This document shows, in pieces, positions 53,836 through 61,537 of a stretch of 64,000 nucleotides of DNA (positions are counted from its first letter, which is position 1; every line of letters begins with the position of its first letter). This stretch comes from Clostridium pasteurianum BC1 (lineage in GTDB: Bacteria > Bacillota > Clostridia > Clostridiales > Clostridiaceae): positions 682,001 through 746,000 of the forward strand of contig NC_021182.1 of assembly GCF_000389635.1 (NCBI RefSeq). Reading direction: 5' to 3'. A program made the position numbers and the translations under genes. The notes beneath the pieces are model-generated. The model did not search any database, was not told the origin of the DNA, and saw only the letters and a program-made list of their open reading frames with translations.

Positions 53836-55056
53836 TTAAAAAATTACAGTTTCAAGCCTATCACTAAAATATATAGATAATTGAGCTAGTATTTGAGCCC
53901 ATCCACGTATAGATTGGGTCCACTTTTTGCTTATATCCATTGTTGCTAGATAAAGCATTTTAAGTAAAGCATCATCTGAAGGAAATACGCTTTTACTCTT
54001 GGTTACTTTTCTTAATTGTCTATTATAGCTTTCCATTGCATTGGTAGTATATATTATTTTTCGTATCTCTGGCGGGTATTTGAAGAATGTAGAAAGTTCT
54101 TCCCAATTAGCTTTCCATGAGCGGATAGCAATAAGATATTTATCTCCCCATTTTTCTTCAAATTTAGCTAGCTCCGCTAAGGCTGCATCTTCTGTTGCAG
54201 ATGTATATACTAGTTTTAAATCTGCATTGAATGCTTTTAAATCTTTATAAGATACATATTTAGAAGAGTTTCTAATTTGATGTATTATGCATCTCTGAAT
54301 CTCAGTACGAGGATAAATCGCTTTAATAGCTTCTTTAAATCCATTAAGACCATCAACACAAGCTATAAGTATATCATTAACCCCTCTATTTTTAAGTTCA
54401 TTTAATACTAAGAGCCAGTATTTTGATGTTTCATTAGCTCCAATCCAAATTCCCAAAACTTCTTTAATACCATCTAAGTTTACTCCAATAACTGCGTAAG
54501 CAGCCTTGTTTATGACTCTATTATCCTGTTTAACTTTATAATGTATGGCATCCATAAAGATTATAGGATAAACGGCTTCTAATGGTCTATTTTGCCATTC
54601 TTTAGCTATAGGAGTAATTTTATCTGTTATACCAGATATTAGTGTAGGCGAAGCCTCAAAACCATATATGTTTTCTAAGTGAGTAGCAATATCTCTGGTA
54701 GTCATTCCTTTTGCATACATACCAATAACTTGATCTTCAATTCCAGATATATCTGTTTGATTTTTCTTAACAACCTCCGGTTCAAAACTACTGTTTCTAT
54801 CTCTTGGTACATCAAGTTGAAATTCTCCAAGATCTGAAATTACCTTTTTAGAGCTTCGTCCATTTCTACTATTAGATGTATTTTTATTTTTGTAGTCATA
54901 TTTAGAATATCCCAGATGGTCATCAAGCTCCGCTTCTAACATTTCTTTAAGCGTATCGGCGAATAGATTTTTCAATGTTTCTTGAACATCTTTTGCACTT
55001 GTAGGCTTTGTTTCCTTAATAAGCTGTTTAATAAGTTCCTTTCTTGAAAAAGACAT
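53836..55056 (-). CDS. IS256-family (mutator-type) transposase
   Basis: A 406-residue DDE transposase. Catalytic residues are visible in FMDAIHYKV (Asp), ACVDGLNGFKEAI (Asp) and YTTNAMESYNRQLRK (Glu). The zinc-finger-like and mutator core region (GMTTRDIATHLENIYG) is intact. ATG 55056 is preferred; the ATG at 55074 contains the GGAGG ribosome site itself. Full length with no frameshift. Confidence 0.94.
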   Translation of the reverse strand: MSFSRKELIKQLIKETKPTSAKDVQETLKNLFADTLKEMLEAELDDHLGYSKYDYKNKNTSNSRNGRSSKKVISDLGEFQLDVPRDRNSSFEPEVVKKNQTDISGIEDQVIGMYAKGMTTRDIATHLENIYGFEASPTLISGITDKITPIAKEWQNRPLEAVYPIIFMDAIHYKVKQDNRVINKAAYAVIGVNLDGIKEVLGIWIGANETSKYWLLVLNELKNRGVNDILIACVDGLNGFKEAIKAIYPRTEIQRCIIHQIRNSSKYVSYKDLKAFNADLKLVYTSATEDAALAELAKFEEKWGDKYLIAIRSWKANWEELSTFFKYPPEIRKIIYTTNAMESYNRQLRKVTKSKSVFPSDDALLKMLYLATMDISKKWTQSIRGWAQILAQLSIYFSDRLETVIF

Positions 55057-55166
55057 AATCTGTGCACCCTCCATTTAATAAGAATAATTATATCATCTTT
55101 ATGGAGTTTACACAGATTATTTTACACTCTCTAGTTAATTTATCTTATAATTATCTATATAGAAAT

Positions 55167-55721
55167 TTATTCTCTAATATTTTTTTCTTTCACCAAGTCT
55201 TTAATCTTTTTTCGTATAGGATTATCAATATACAAGAAAAGAATTCCTATCATAACCGGTACAATTCCCGTAACGATACCTAATCTTCCAATTGGATATC
55301 CATTCATAATATTTACTGAACCCATTATAATAATGGATAAGCCAATTATGCCTTCTACTAATGCAAGAATAGACCATAATAAGTTAATTCTTTTATAATG
55401 TGTAATTCTTGATTCTATATCAGAATATAAATCAAATTGGCCTTCACTTGCTTTTTTTCTAAAGTATACCCATCTCATATATGAAGCTACATGTTCAACA
55501 CCCATCTCTTGCATAAATTTTATATAAGCCATGCTGTTTGGATGAGTTGGGAGATCTTTTAACAATTCTATTCTATATATATACTCACCTGGTTCACAAT
55601 CTTCAAATGCATATTTACACCAAGAGTAATTGGATAAAGCCATGCCTTTTGAAGCCATACTATTTAGCCATTTTTCTTCTTTTTCATAATCATAATATAA
55701 TTTTCTAATTACGTGTTTCAT
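55167..55721 (-). CDS. DUF2812-family membrane protein
   Basis: A 184-residue protein. The N-terminal part (FYDYEKEEKWLNSMASKG-like, then YSWCKYAFEDCEPGEYIYRI) is the DUF2812 domain, followed by two hydrophobic helices near residues 120-165. Its start overlaps the stop of the PadR gene by 4 bases. In such pairs PadR controls the membrane protein; the function is unknown, often suggested to be linked to envelope stress or drug response (inference). Confidence 0.85.
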   Translation of the reverse strand: MKHVIRKLYYDYEKEEKWLNSMASKGMALSNYSWCKYAFEDCEPGEYIYRIELLKDLPTHPNSMAYIKFMQEMGVEHVASYMRWVYFRKKASEGQFDLYSDIESRITHYKRINLLWSILALVEGIIGLSIIIMGSVNIMNGYPIGRLGIVTGIVPVMIGILFLYIDNPIRKKIKDLVKEKNIRE

Positions 55722-56047
55722 TTCTTCCTACCTCCACAAATTATATTTCCATTATTTAATAATTCTTGAAGACGTTCTATTTCGATTTCAACAATTTTTT
55801 TCCCTAACTCTGTTATAACATATTCTTTTTTTCGAGAATTACTTTCATTTTTACTAGCTTGAATCCACTTTTTCTCAAGTAATGTGTTAATTGCTCCATA
55901 AAGTGTTCCAGGGGCAAGATTAACTCTTTCATTGCTTAATTTATTTACATTTTGCATTATTCCATAACCATGTAATGGTTCAAATAGTGATAACAGAATA
56001 TAATAAACTGCTTCAGTTAATGCACCACGTTCAATACTTTCAGGCAT
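55718..56047 (-). CDS. PadR-family transcriptional regulator
   Basis: A 109-residue PadR winged-helix protein with TEAVYYILLSLFEPLHGYGI and LAPGTLYGAINTLLEKKWI. AAGGAGGAAT precedes the ATG at 56047. It is cotranscribed with the DUF2812 gene. A perfect 17-bp-arm palindrome at 56080-56118, in its promoter, is the likely operator for autoregulation. Confidence 0.9.
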   Translation of the reverse strand: MPESIERGALTEAVYYILLSLFEPLHGYGIMQNVNKLSNERVNLAPGTLYGAINTLLEKKWIQASKNESNSRKKEYVITELGKKIVEIEIERLQELLNNGNIICGGRKK

Positions 56048-56079
56048 TATTCATTCCTCCTTATAATCGGTTTACGTTA

Positions 56080-56118
56080 TATCGGCTTCCGTTATATAAA
56101 TTATAACGGAAGCCGATA
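56080..56118. promoter_or_regulatory. PadR operator palindrome
   Basis: TATCGGCTTCCGTTATA (56080-56096) is exactly complementary to 56102-56118. Part of the same half-site (ACGTTATATCGG) is repeated just to the left near 56074. Confidence 0.8.
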
Positions 56119-56169
56119 TACTTGTCAATATAAAAAGAATCATATTTTACTATATTGTTATTGCAAATC

Positions 56170-56208
56170 TATTCTATTTGTTATATATTATATATAACAA
56201 ATAGAATA
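56170..56208. promoter_or_regulatory. GntR operator palindrome
   Basis: TATTCTATTTGTTATATA (56170-56187) is exactly complementary to 56191-56208 around TTA. It ends 3 bases before the AGAGGTG ribosome site of the GntR gene, so binding would block its transcription. Confidence 0.8.
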
Positions 56209-56220
56209 AGAGGTGAGTTA

Positions 56221-56601
56221 ATGCTAATAGAAATTGATTTTGAAGCCGAGATACCAATATACGAACAGCTTAAAAGACAAATAATAGAGGGGATAGCATT
56301 AGGACACTTGAAAGCTGGAGAAAATCTTCCTTCTGTCAGGCAGATGGCAGAAGATATAGGAATAAACCTTCATACAGTAAATAAAGCTTATAATGAATTA
56401 AAACTAGAAGGCTATTTGAATATTGATAGAAGAAAAGGGGCCATGGTAAGTTCTATGTTTCCCAAAAGTACAGAGGATTTTGATGAGAAACTTAGAGAAG
56501 ATCTAAAATATTTAATAGCAAAGGCATATTTAAGAAAGATTGATGAAAAGAAATTTTTAGAATTTTGCAGTTCTATATTTAAAAAGTATAATAAAAATTA
56601 A
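56221..56601 (+). CDS. GntR-family regulator, YtrA subfamily
   Basis: A 126-residue short GntR protein. The winged helix has PIYEQLKRQIIEGIALGHLK, then LPSVRQMAEDIGINLHTVN, and a short C-terminal tail without a large effector domain, typical of YtrA. ATG 56221 follows AGAGGTG. It is 17 bases before the downstream membrane protein gene, so it is cotranscribed with it and likely represses the operon. Confidence 0.9.
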   Translation: MLIEIDFEAEIPIYEQLKRQIIEGIALGHLKAGENLPSVRQMAEDIGINLHTVNKAYNELKLEGYLNIDRRKGAMVSSMFPKSTEDFDEKLREDLKYLIAKAYLRKIDEKKFLEFCSSIFKKYNKN

Positions 56602-56618
56602 TTGGGCAGGTGAAAATT

Positions 56619-57746
56619 ATGGAAGAAAATTTATTTATGTCTCTATATTTGTTATTTATATTTTTAATAATTCTCTTTATAGGAATAATTATGCCTAGGC
56701 TTATCAGAAAAGAGATTGTATTTGGGGTAAGAGTTCCACAGGATAAAATAAATTTAAAAGAGATAAAAGATATAAAGAAAAAATATATAATAAATAACTT
56801 GATAATAGGAGTTCCGGTTATAATTTTATTTACTTTATTAAACTATAAGTTTTCTAGTACGGGAATGATATTATTTACTACTTTTGGATTTATGTTTATA
56901 CACTATTTGATATACATCATGTCAAATAAAGCTGTAAAAAACCTAAAGCAACAGCAAAATTGGTTTGAGGGTAAGAAGCAATCTGTAACTATTGATACTA
57001 ATTTTTCAAGAGAGAAAATAAATACTATTATATCACCCTGGTTTTTTATAATTCCTGTAATTATGATTGTTATAAATATAATTTTGGAATATAAATATTA
57101 TAATTCACTTCCTAATAAAGTTCCTATACATTGGGATTTTTCAGGGAACATAACAGGTTATAGTAATAAGTCCATATTCTTAATTTGGGATATGCCTCTA
57201 GTGCAGATTTTTATTACCTTTATATTTTTTATAGTGTATAAGGGAATAGGTTGGTCAAAGCAGCAAATAAGTTCTTTTAATCCAAAATCTTCTGTAGAAA
57301 AGAATAAGATTTTCAGAAGAGTATGGTCTATATATATGACATTTTTTTGTATTCTAATTAATTGTATGCTTACTATGGGAACACTACAGAGATACAATGT
57401 ATTCCATATAAGTTCTAAATTATATACTACTGTGAGTATTGCTTTTTTAGTTTTAGTATTTTGTAGTATTATAATTATCTCAATTAAATTGGGACAGGGA
57501 GGAGCTAATGTAAAGCTTCCAGGAAAAGAAGAAAAAAATGAGTTCTCATCAAGAGATAATGACGATGATTCTTACTGGAAATTTGGTATAATATATTATA
57601 ATCGTAATGATCCATCAATTTTTGTAGAGAAAAGATTCGGCATAGGTTGGACTATTAACGCAGGTAGTCCTGTAGGAATGGCAATATATATAGGAATAAT
57701 AGTACTTATTATAATTTCACTGATTGCTCCTAAGCTTTTTAAGTAA
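56619..57746 (+). CDS. DUF1648/DUF5808-domain membrane protein
   Basis: A 375-residue membrane protein with about seven hydrophobic segments. The DUF1648 motif PNKVPIHWDFSGNITGYSNK is near residue 195, and a C-terminal DUF5808-like part is YWKFGIIYYNRNDPSIFVEK. ATG 56619 follows GCAGGTGA; a GTG at 56610 lies inside that site. DUF1648 proteins often accompany YtrA-type GntR regulators and are of unknown function, sometimes linked to cell-envelope or immunity roles. Confidence 0.87.
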   Translation: MEENLFMSLYLLFIFLIILFIGIIMPRLIRKEIVFGVRVPQDKINLKEIKDIKKKYIINNLIIGVPVIILFTLLNYKFSSTGMILFTTFGFMFIHYLIYIMSNKAVKNLKQQQNWFEGKKQSVTIDTNFSREKINTIISPWFFIIPVIMIVINIILEYKYYNSLPNKVPIHWDFSGNITGYSNKSIFLIWDMPLVQIFITFIFFIVYKGIGWSKQQISSFNPKSSVEKNKIFRRVWSIYMTFFCILINCMLTMGTLQRYNVFHISSKLYTTVSIAFLVLVFCSIIIISIKLGQGGANVKLPGKEEKNEFSSRDNDDDSYWKFGIIYYNRNDPSIFVEKRFGIGWTINAGSPVGMAIYIGIIVLIIISLIAPKLFK

Positions 57747-57889
57747 ATGGAATTTGTAAAAAGGAATTAATTTTATATATTATTAATTGGAATTAATAAT
57801 TTTACAGGGGGGTACTTATAAAATCTATACCTAGAAGAAATTAATGAATTTATGAAGAACTCATTAGATGATATTTTATTAGAACTTAG

Positions 57890-58250
57890 TTGAAAGGATT
57901 GTTAAAAGTGAAATGGTTAAAATTTTTATTTGTTTTTATTCCAATTAGTATTGTTTTAGAAGTGATAGGATTTCATAATCCACTGGTATTATTTATAGTA
58001 TCCTGTTTATCCATAATACCCCTAGCAGGACTTATGGGGGAGGCAACTGAAGAAATTGCTGCTTATGCAGGTTCGAGAGTGGGTGGCTTTTTAAATGCTA
58101 CCTTTGGTAATGCGACTGAGTTGATTATATCTATATTGGCTATTAGAGCTGGTTTGTATGATGTAGTAAAAGCTTCAATAGCTGAACTGATGTCAAAATC
58201 TATTGGATTAAGTGAATTTTTTGTGGAAATTATTTTAATTCCTATTGTAG
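57890..58250 (+). pseudogene. N-terminal Ca2+/H+ antiporter fragment with internal deletion
   Basis: A frame begins with a Cax-type N-terminus: PLAGLMGEATEEIAAYAGSR, then VGGFLNATFGNATELIISIL. After LYDVVKASIA it jumps to IGLSEFFVEIILIPIVG, a region normally about 100 residues further on. It then reads through a terminator hairpin. The central helices are missing, so the protein is not a working antiporter. Confidence 0.8.
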
Positions 58251-58253
58251 GAA

Positions 58254-58280
58254 TAAAAAAAGGCAGTACTGCCTTTTTTG
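58254..58280. terminator. Perfect terminator palindrome
   Basis: AAAAAAGGCAGT and ACTGCCTTTTTT (58256-58279) form a continuous 24-base palindrome at the end of the cax fragment. The junction with the intron-like remnant is directly beside it. Confidence 0.9.
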
Positions 58281-58281
58281 T

Positions 58282-58350
58282 TGATGGTCGACTAAGTCAG
58301 AGGGATTACTCCCTCTTTCTCGCCTAAGAACCGTACTTGTCCCTTACAAG
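58282..58350 (-). mobile_element. Group II intron 3' end remnant
   Basis: On the minus strand, AAGTACGGTTCTTAGGCGAG, then AAAGAGGGAGTAATCCCTCT and GACTTAGTCGAC match the domain V/VI region that ends bacterial group II introns. No reverse transcriptase frame remains. It begins one base or so after the terminator palindrome. The recognition is by remembered pattern. Confidence 0.65.
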
Positions 58351-58496
58351 AATATTGTGTCTTATCCTTATTTCTTTTGCAGAAATATAAGCCTTATTTG
58401 CCTCATCTACAAGTGGCAATATTGTTTCTATATTTTAGCATAACGGCATACTATTAAATTACTCCTGATTTTTTCTAAAACTCATATTTCTATATT

Positions 58497-58679
58497 TTAT
58501 TTTTTGGATAATAGTTGTCCGCCTACACCAATATTGTCTTTTTCATTTTCTTTCAGTAAAACTACAAATGCTTGTTCTGGTGCATTCATAATTTTAGCAG
58601 CTGATGCTGTTAATTGTTTTACTAATTGACTCTTTTGTTCTTTACTTAATTTTGCTCCTTCTAATGTTATTACTGGCAT
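58497..58679 (-). CDS. 4-oxalocrotonate tautomerase-family (DmpI-like) protein
   Basis: A 60-residue tautomerase. Mature Pro1 follows the initiator Met (PVITLEGAKLSKEQK), as needed for catalysis after Met removal. ATG 58679 is chosen because GGAGAGG lies upstream and it exposes Pro1; a longer frame starts 12 codons earlier. FVVLLKENEKDNIGVGG matches the C-terminal part of the family. The natural substrate is unknown. Confidence 0.88.
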   Translation of the reverse strand: MPVITLEGAKLSKEQKSQLVKQLTASAAKIMNAPEQAFVVLLKENEKDNIGVGGQLLSKK

Positions 58680-58771
58680 AATTTCCTCTCCTTTATATAT
58701 ATTGAAAATAATCAATCTTCTCAGATGTAGCTAAACAAGCTATTTTCTAACAAGTATAACAATATCCTTAC

Positions 58772-59329
58772 TTATAAATTCTTATACTCTCTTCCAACAT
58801 TCCAGCATTGTGCAATCACATCACCTGTTCTTAAATATGTTCTTGTTAGCTTTTCAAATAATACTGGTCTTAGCTTTTGATAATCAACTTTTCCACTTTT
58901 ATCTATAGCATGTTCTTCTACATGAGTATGAACAACTTTTAAAATAAAATTATCATAATCTTTTGTATCATAAATATCTACTAGTTCACACTCCATTGCA
59001 AGTGGTGATTTATCGATTATTGGAACATTTAATTCTCCCATGTGGTATTCAAACACTTGAGATTTATCAACTGTTTTACCTGATACAAGTCCTACATAAT
59101 CTGCTTCTACCACCATATCTTCACTTACCAAATTAACAGATACTGTTTTATTTTCTTTTATCCCTAGATTTGTGTAACGTCCTTTTCTTATGCTAAGCAT
59201 TATGGAATCTAATCCTATGATTCCTATATGCGCAACATTACACCAATTAACTTTATTTCCCACGACTGTTCCTACCATAGTTGAAGGTGTTGGATAAAGA
59301 CCTACCACTGCTCCAATATTTTTCTTCAT
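58772..59329 (-). CDS. Flavin reductase-family FMN-binding protein
   Basis: A 185-residue split-barrel flavin reductase. LYPTPSTMVGTVVGNKVNW at the start and HIGIIGLDSIMLSIRKGRYT are typical FMN contacts. GGAGGAAT lies before the ATG. It is divergent from an HxlR regulator, and a 14-bp palindrome lies between the two, so it is probably the regulator's target and part of a redox response. Confidence 0.88.
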   Translation of the reverse strand: MKKNIGAVVGLYPTPSTMVGTVVGNKVNWCNVAHIGIIGLDSIMLSIRKGRYTNLGIKENKTVSVNLVSEDMVVEADYVGLVSGKTVDKSQVFEYHMGELNVPIIDKSPLAMECELVDIYDTKDYDNFILKVVHTHVEEHAIDKSGKVDYQKLRPVLFEKLTRTYLRTGDVIAQCWNVGREYKNL

Positions 59330-59370
59330 TATTTTATTCCTCCTAGTGTAATCATGATTACTCTTGATTA

Positions 59371-59384
59371 ATGAATTAATTCAT
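59371..59384. promoter_or_regulatory. Palindrome in the flavin reductase-hxlR gap
   Basis: ATGAATTAATTCAT is a perfect 14-base palindrome in a 139-base divergent promoter region, a candidate HxlR operator. Confidence 0.6.
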
Positions 59385-59468
59385 GTTATTATTATAACAG
59401 TAATTTTCATTTAATCAAGAATGCACTTTTTTGTAACATACTACCCAAAAAGAAAGTGAGTGTAAATA

Positions 59469-59795
59469 ATGAACAATTTAAAAACATTTAACTGTCCGAT
59501 TGAAGCTCCCATAAGCTTAATTGGCGGGAAATACAAAGCAATCATTTTGTTTCATTTGGTAAACAAAACTTTGCGCTTTAATGAATTACAGAAGCTTATT
59601 CCTCAGGCTACTCCCAAAATGCTTACTCAGCAATTACGCGAACTAGAAGGTGATGGACTAATTGTCAGAACTGTTTATCCAGTAGTTCCCCCTAAAACCG
59701 AGTATTGCCTCTCAGGATTTGGAGAAAGTATAATCCCTATACTAAATTTAATGTGTGATTGGGGTACTAATTATTTAAATAAATCTGATACTTAG
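59469..59795 (+). CDS. HxlR-family transcriptional regulator
   Basis: A 108-residue HxlR winged-helix regulator. It has NCPIEAPISLIGGKYKAIIL with the conserved Cys near residue 9, then LRFNELQKLIPQATPKMLTQ and ELEGDGLIVRTVYPVVPPK. Such proteins often sense aldehydes or redox stress through that Cys. AAGTGAG precedes ATG 59469. It is divergent from the flavin reductase gene. Confidence 0.9.
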   Translation: MNNLKTFNCPIEAPISLIGGKYKAIILFHLVNKTLRFNELQKLIPQATPKMLTQQLRELEGDGLIVRTVYPVVPPKTEYCLSGFGESIIPILNLMCDWGTNYLNKSDT

Positions 59796-60127
59796 AATGA
59801 CTTGTTCTAGCATAATTTAATTAAATTAATCCAACAAGCCTTTTTAAATTACTTAATGGTTAAATCAAAGCCTATTCATTTAACTTAGATTATTTGAAGA
59901 TAAGAAATAACGATAATAATATGATTAATTAGTATGTCTTTAAAGACATACTAATTTTTAAAAGAAAGAAATGGAGTATAGGCAACTATTGGCCAATCAG
60001 GGTCAATGGCTCAACACATCTATCGCTAACGTAAAATAATTCCACTATAACCTTTATGATACTTGTATCTGGTTATTATTGGCTTAACGTTAGTTTTGTT
60101 GGAAATGTTGGTGATACCCCTTAAACT
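59796..60127. other. Intergenic region with one terminator and a possible decayed insertion end
   Basis: AATTAGTATGTCTTTA (59927-59942) forms a perfect palindrome with its complement up to 59956 and is followed by T: the hxlR terminator. From 59975 to 60125 a stretch includes CTAACGT/ACGTTAG inverted repeats and GTTGGTGATACCCC, which looks like an IS end, but I cannot name it. Confidence 0.5.
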
Positions 60128-60161
60128 AAAATAGATGTACAGTTAAATGCACATCTATTTT
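60128..60161 (-). terminator. Terminator for the small minus-strand gene
   Basis: AAAATAGATGT (60128-60138) pairs with ACATCTATTTT (60151-60161). It overlaps the stop codon of the gene that ends at 60160. Confidence 0.75.
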
Positions 60162-60384
60162 ATAAATTATTATCTATAAAGTTTTTCATTTCTTGGACAT
60201 TAGTAAATTTTAAAGAATGTTCAATAGAATTAGCTGTTCCTGGGCTTAATATATCATTATCTTTGTGATAATCAAACTTACAAGTACTATAAATTCCATC
60301 TTTACCTATACCACCGTAAATAAAGCTACCTTTTCTAAGCGGTTTCATATTAAAATATGCAAGTAATCTTTTTATTTGTCCCAT
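60160..60384 (-). CDS. Small protein of unknown function
   Basis: A 74-residue frame, IKRLLAYFNMKPLRKGSFIY followed by GGIGKDGIYSTCKFDYHKDN. It is rich in Lys, Tyr and Asn and lacks a signal or membrane segment. The ribosome site is weak. It is divergent from marR and shares its MarR-box promoter region. A terminator at its end supports a real gene. I do not recognise it. Confidence 0.5.
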   Translation of the reverse strand: MGQIKRLLAYFNMKPLRKGSFIYGGIGKDGIYSTCKFDYHKDNDILSPGTANSIEHSLKFTNVQEMKNFIDNNL

Positions 60385-60401
60385 GTTAAAAAACCATTGA
60401 C

Positions 60402-60446
60402 AGTTAGAATTCTAAGTATTATACTGTAGATAGTTAGAATTCTAAT
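60402..60446. promoter_or_regulatory. Two MarR boxes in the marR promoter
   Basis: AGTTAGAATTCTAA occurs at 60402 and 60432, exactly 30 bases apart, on the same face of the helix. A third copy lies at 61462 before the CorA-like gene. Confidence 0.82.
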
Positions 60447-60470
60447 TGACCTATTGAAGGAGGAACTATA

Positions 60471-60908
60471 ATGAATAATTCAGGATATTTCTTGAAAAGT
60501 CCTTATTCTGATTTGATAAGAAGTATTTCTATAAAAATAAAATTAAAGGCTGATGAAAAGATAAAGGAATTGGGATTAAATTCCCAGCAAGGTCGTATGA
60601 TTGCTTATATCTATGAACACCAAGATTATGGTATCATTCAAAAGGATTTGGCAGAGGTTTTTCAACGCAGAGGAGCAAGTATTACCAGTATGCTCCAAGG
60701 ATTAGAGAAAAAAGGATATATTGAACGAAGAACTCCTAAAGACAATGAAAGACAGAAAAATATTTATGTGCTACCAAAAGGTGAGAATTTAATACAAGAA
60801 TTTAATGAGGCCTTTGATGAAGTTGAAAAAAGTATTACTGAAAGCTTGACAGAAAGTGAAAAAAATACTTTGATGACTCTACTAATCAAGGTGAATCAAA
60901 ATCTATAA
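60471..60908 (+). CDS. MarR-family transcriptional regulator
   Basis: A 145-residue MarR winged helix. The recognition part is IIQKDLAEVFQRRGASITSM and the wing is GYIERRTPKDNERQKN. GAAGGAGG precedes ATG 60471. Its promoter holds two AGTTAGAATTCTAA boxes. It is followed by the end of a MATE efflux gene, the usual partner of such regulators (mepR-mepA-like), now truncated. Confidence 0.92.
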   Translation: MNNSGYFLKSPYSDLIRSISIKIKLKADEKIKELGLNSQQGRMIAYIYEHQDYGIIQKDLAEVFQRRGASITSMLQGLEKKGYIERRTPKDNERQKNIYVLPKGENLIQEFNEAFDEVEKSITESLTESEKNTLMTLLIKVNQNL

Positions 60909-60919
60909 TTTTTTGAAAT

Positions 60920-61396
60920 AAGGATATTCCTTTAATTGCATATAATTTTTCAAATAAAAACTTCAGAAGACTAAAAAATGGGATTACACAATCATCTTTA
61001 TGGATTGCTGTATTGTCCGTTGTATTTCTCACTGTAGTCTATATTTTAAGAGAAAATGTAATTCATTTGTTCTCAAATGATCCTTCTGTAATGAATATTG
61101 GAATATATATTATGGTTGCCATGCTGATTTCAGCCTTATTTAACGGATTCACTACACTGTTTACAGGCATTTTCCAGGCTTCAGGTCAGGGAATTCCAAC
61201 TACCATTATGTCAATTACACAAGGTATACTTTATATTCCGGTAATAATCATATTACATGCTATCTTTGGGTTACATGGTGTTATCTGGGCCATGACTGTC
61301 ACTGAAATAATTACCTGTGCTGTGGGATCGGTTCTTTATATTATATTTAATTACAAGATGAAAAAATTAAGTATTGCAGGAGCAACTCAATGTTAA
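60920..61396 (+). pseudogene. C-terminal fragment of a MATE-family efflux pump
   Basis: From about 60920 the codons read as PLIAYNFSNKN, then FRRLKNGITQSSLWIAVLS, joining a frame with NIGIYIMVAMLISALFNGFT and ASGQGIPTTIMSITQGILYI. This is the C-terminal half of a MATE drug/sodium antiporter; the first half is missing. It lies 10-15 bases behind marR. A frameshift near 60960 is possible. The pump is not functional. Confidence 0.8.
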
Positions 61397-61454
61397 TATT
61401 TATTAACATTTGAAAAAGAATAACTAAATCGTTCCATGATAAGAAATTTTATAG

Positions 61455-61476
61455 TATAATTAGTTAGAATTCTATG
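61455..61476 (+). promoter_or_regulatory. Third MarR box, overlapping the CorA promoter
   Basis: AGTTAGAATTCTATG (61462-61476) lies directly after TATAAT (61455-61460). MarR binding would block initiation of the CorA-like gene, so this gene is a likely regulon member. Confidence 0.75.
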
Positions 61477-61537
61477 CATTTCCAGTGAACTTAGTAAGAT
61501 AATAATATTAATATTCTGCCAGTTGAAAGGAGCATAT

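Larger units (their letters stand above)
53663..55139. mobile_element. IS256-family insertion sequence with 8-bp target duplication
   Basis: The element runs from 53671 to 55131. Its ends are imperfect inverted repeats: GAGTCTGTCAATAATTTTGT on the left and, reversed, GAGAGTGTAAAATAATCTGT on the right, both continuing into GTAAACT..CCATAA. The 8-base TAGTTAAT flanks both sides (53663-53670 and 55132-55139), as IS256 transposition produces. The complete transposase and intact duplication mean a recent, possibly active insertion. Confidence 0.93.

Noticed and set aside
59975-60125. Insertion sequence end or small RNA
   Set aside because: Inverted CTAACGT arms and GTTGGTGATACCCC look like an IS end, but I could not pair it with a second end or a transposase, so I list it only as an uncertain region.
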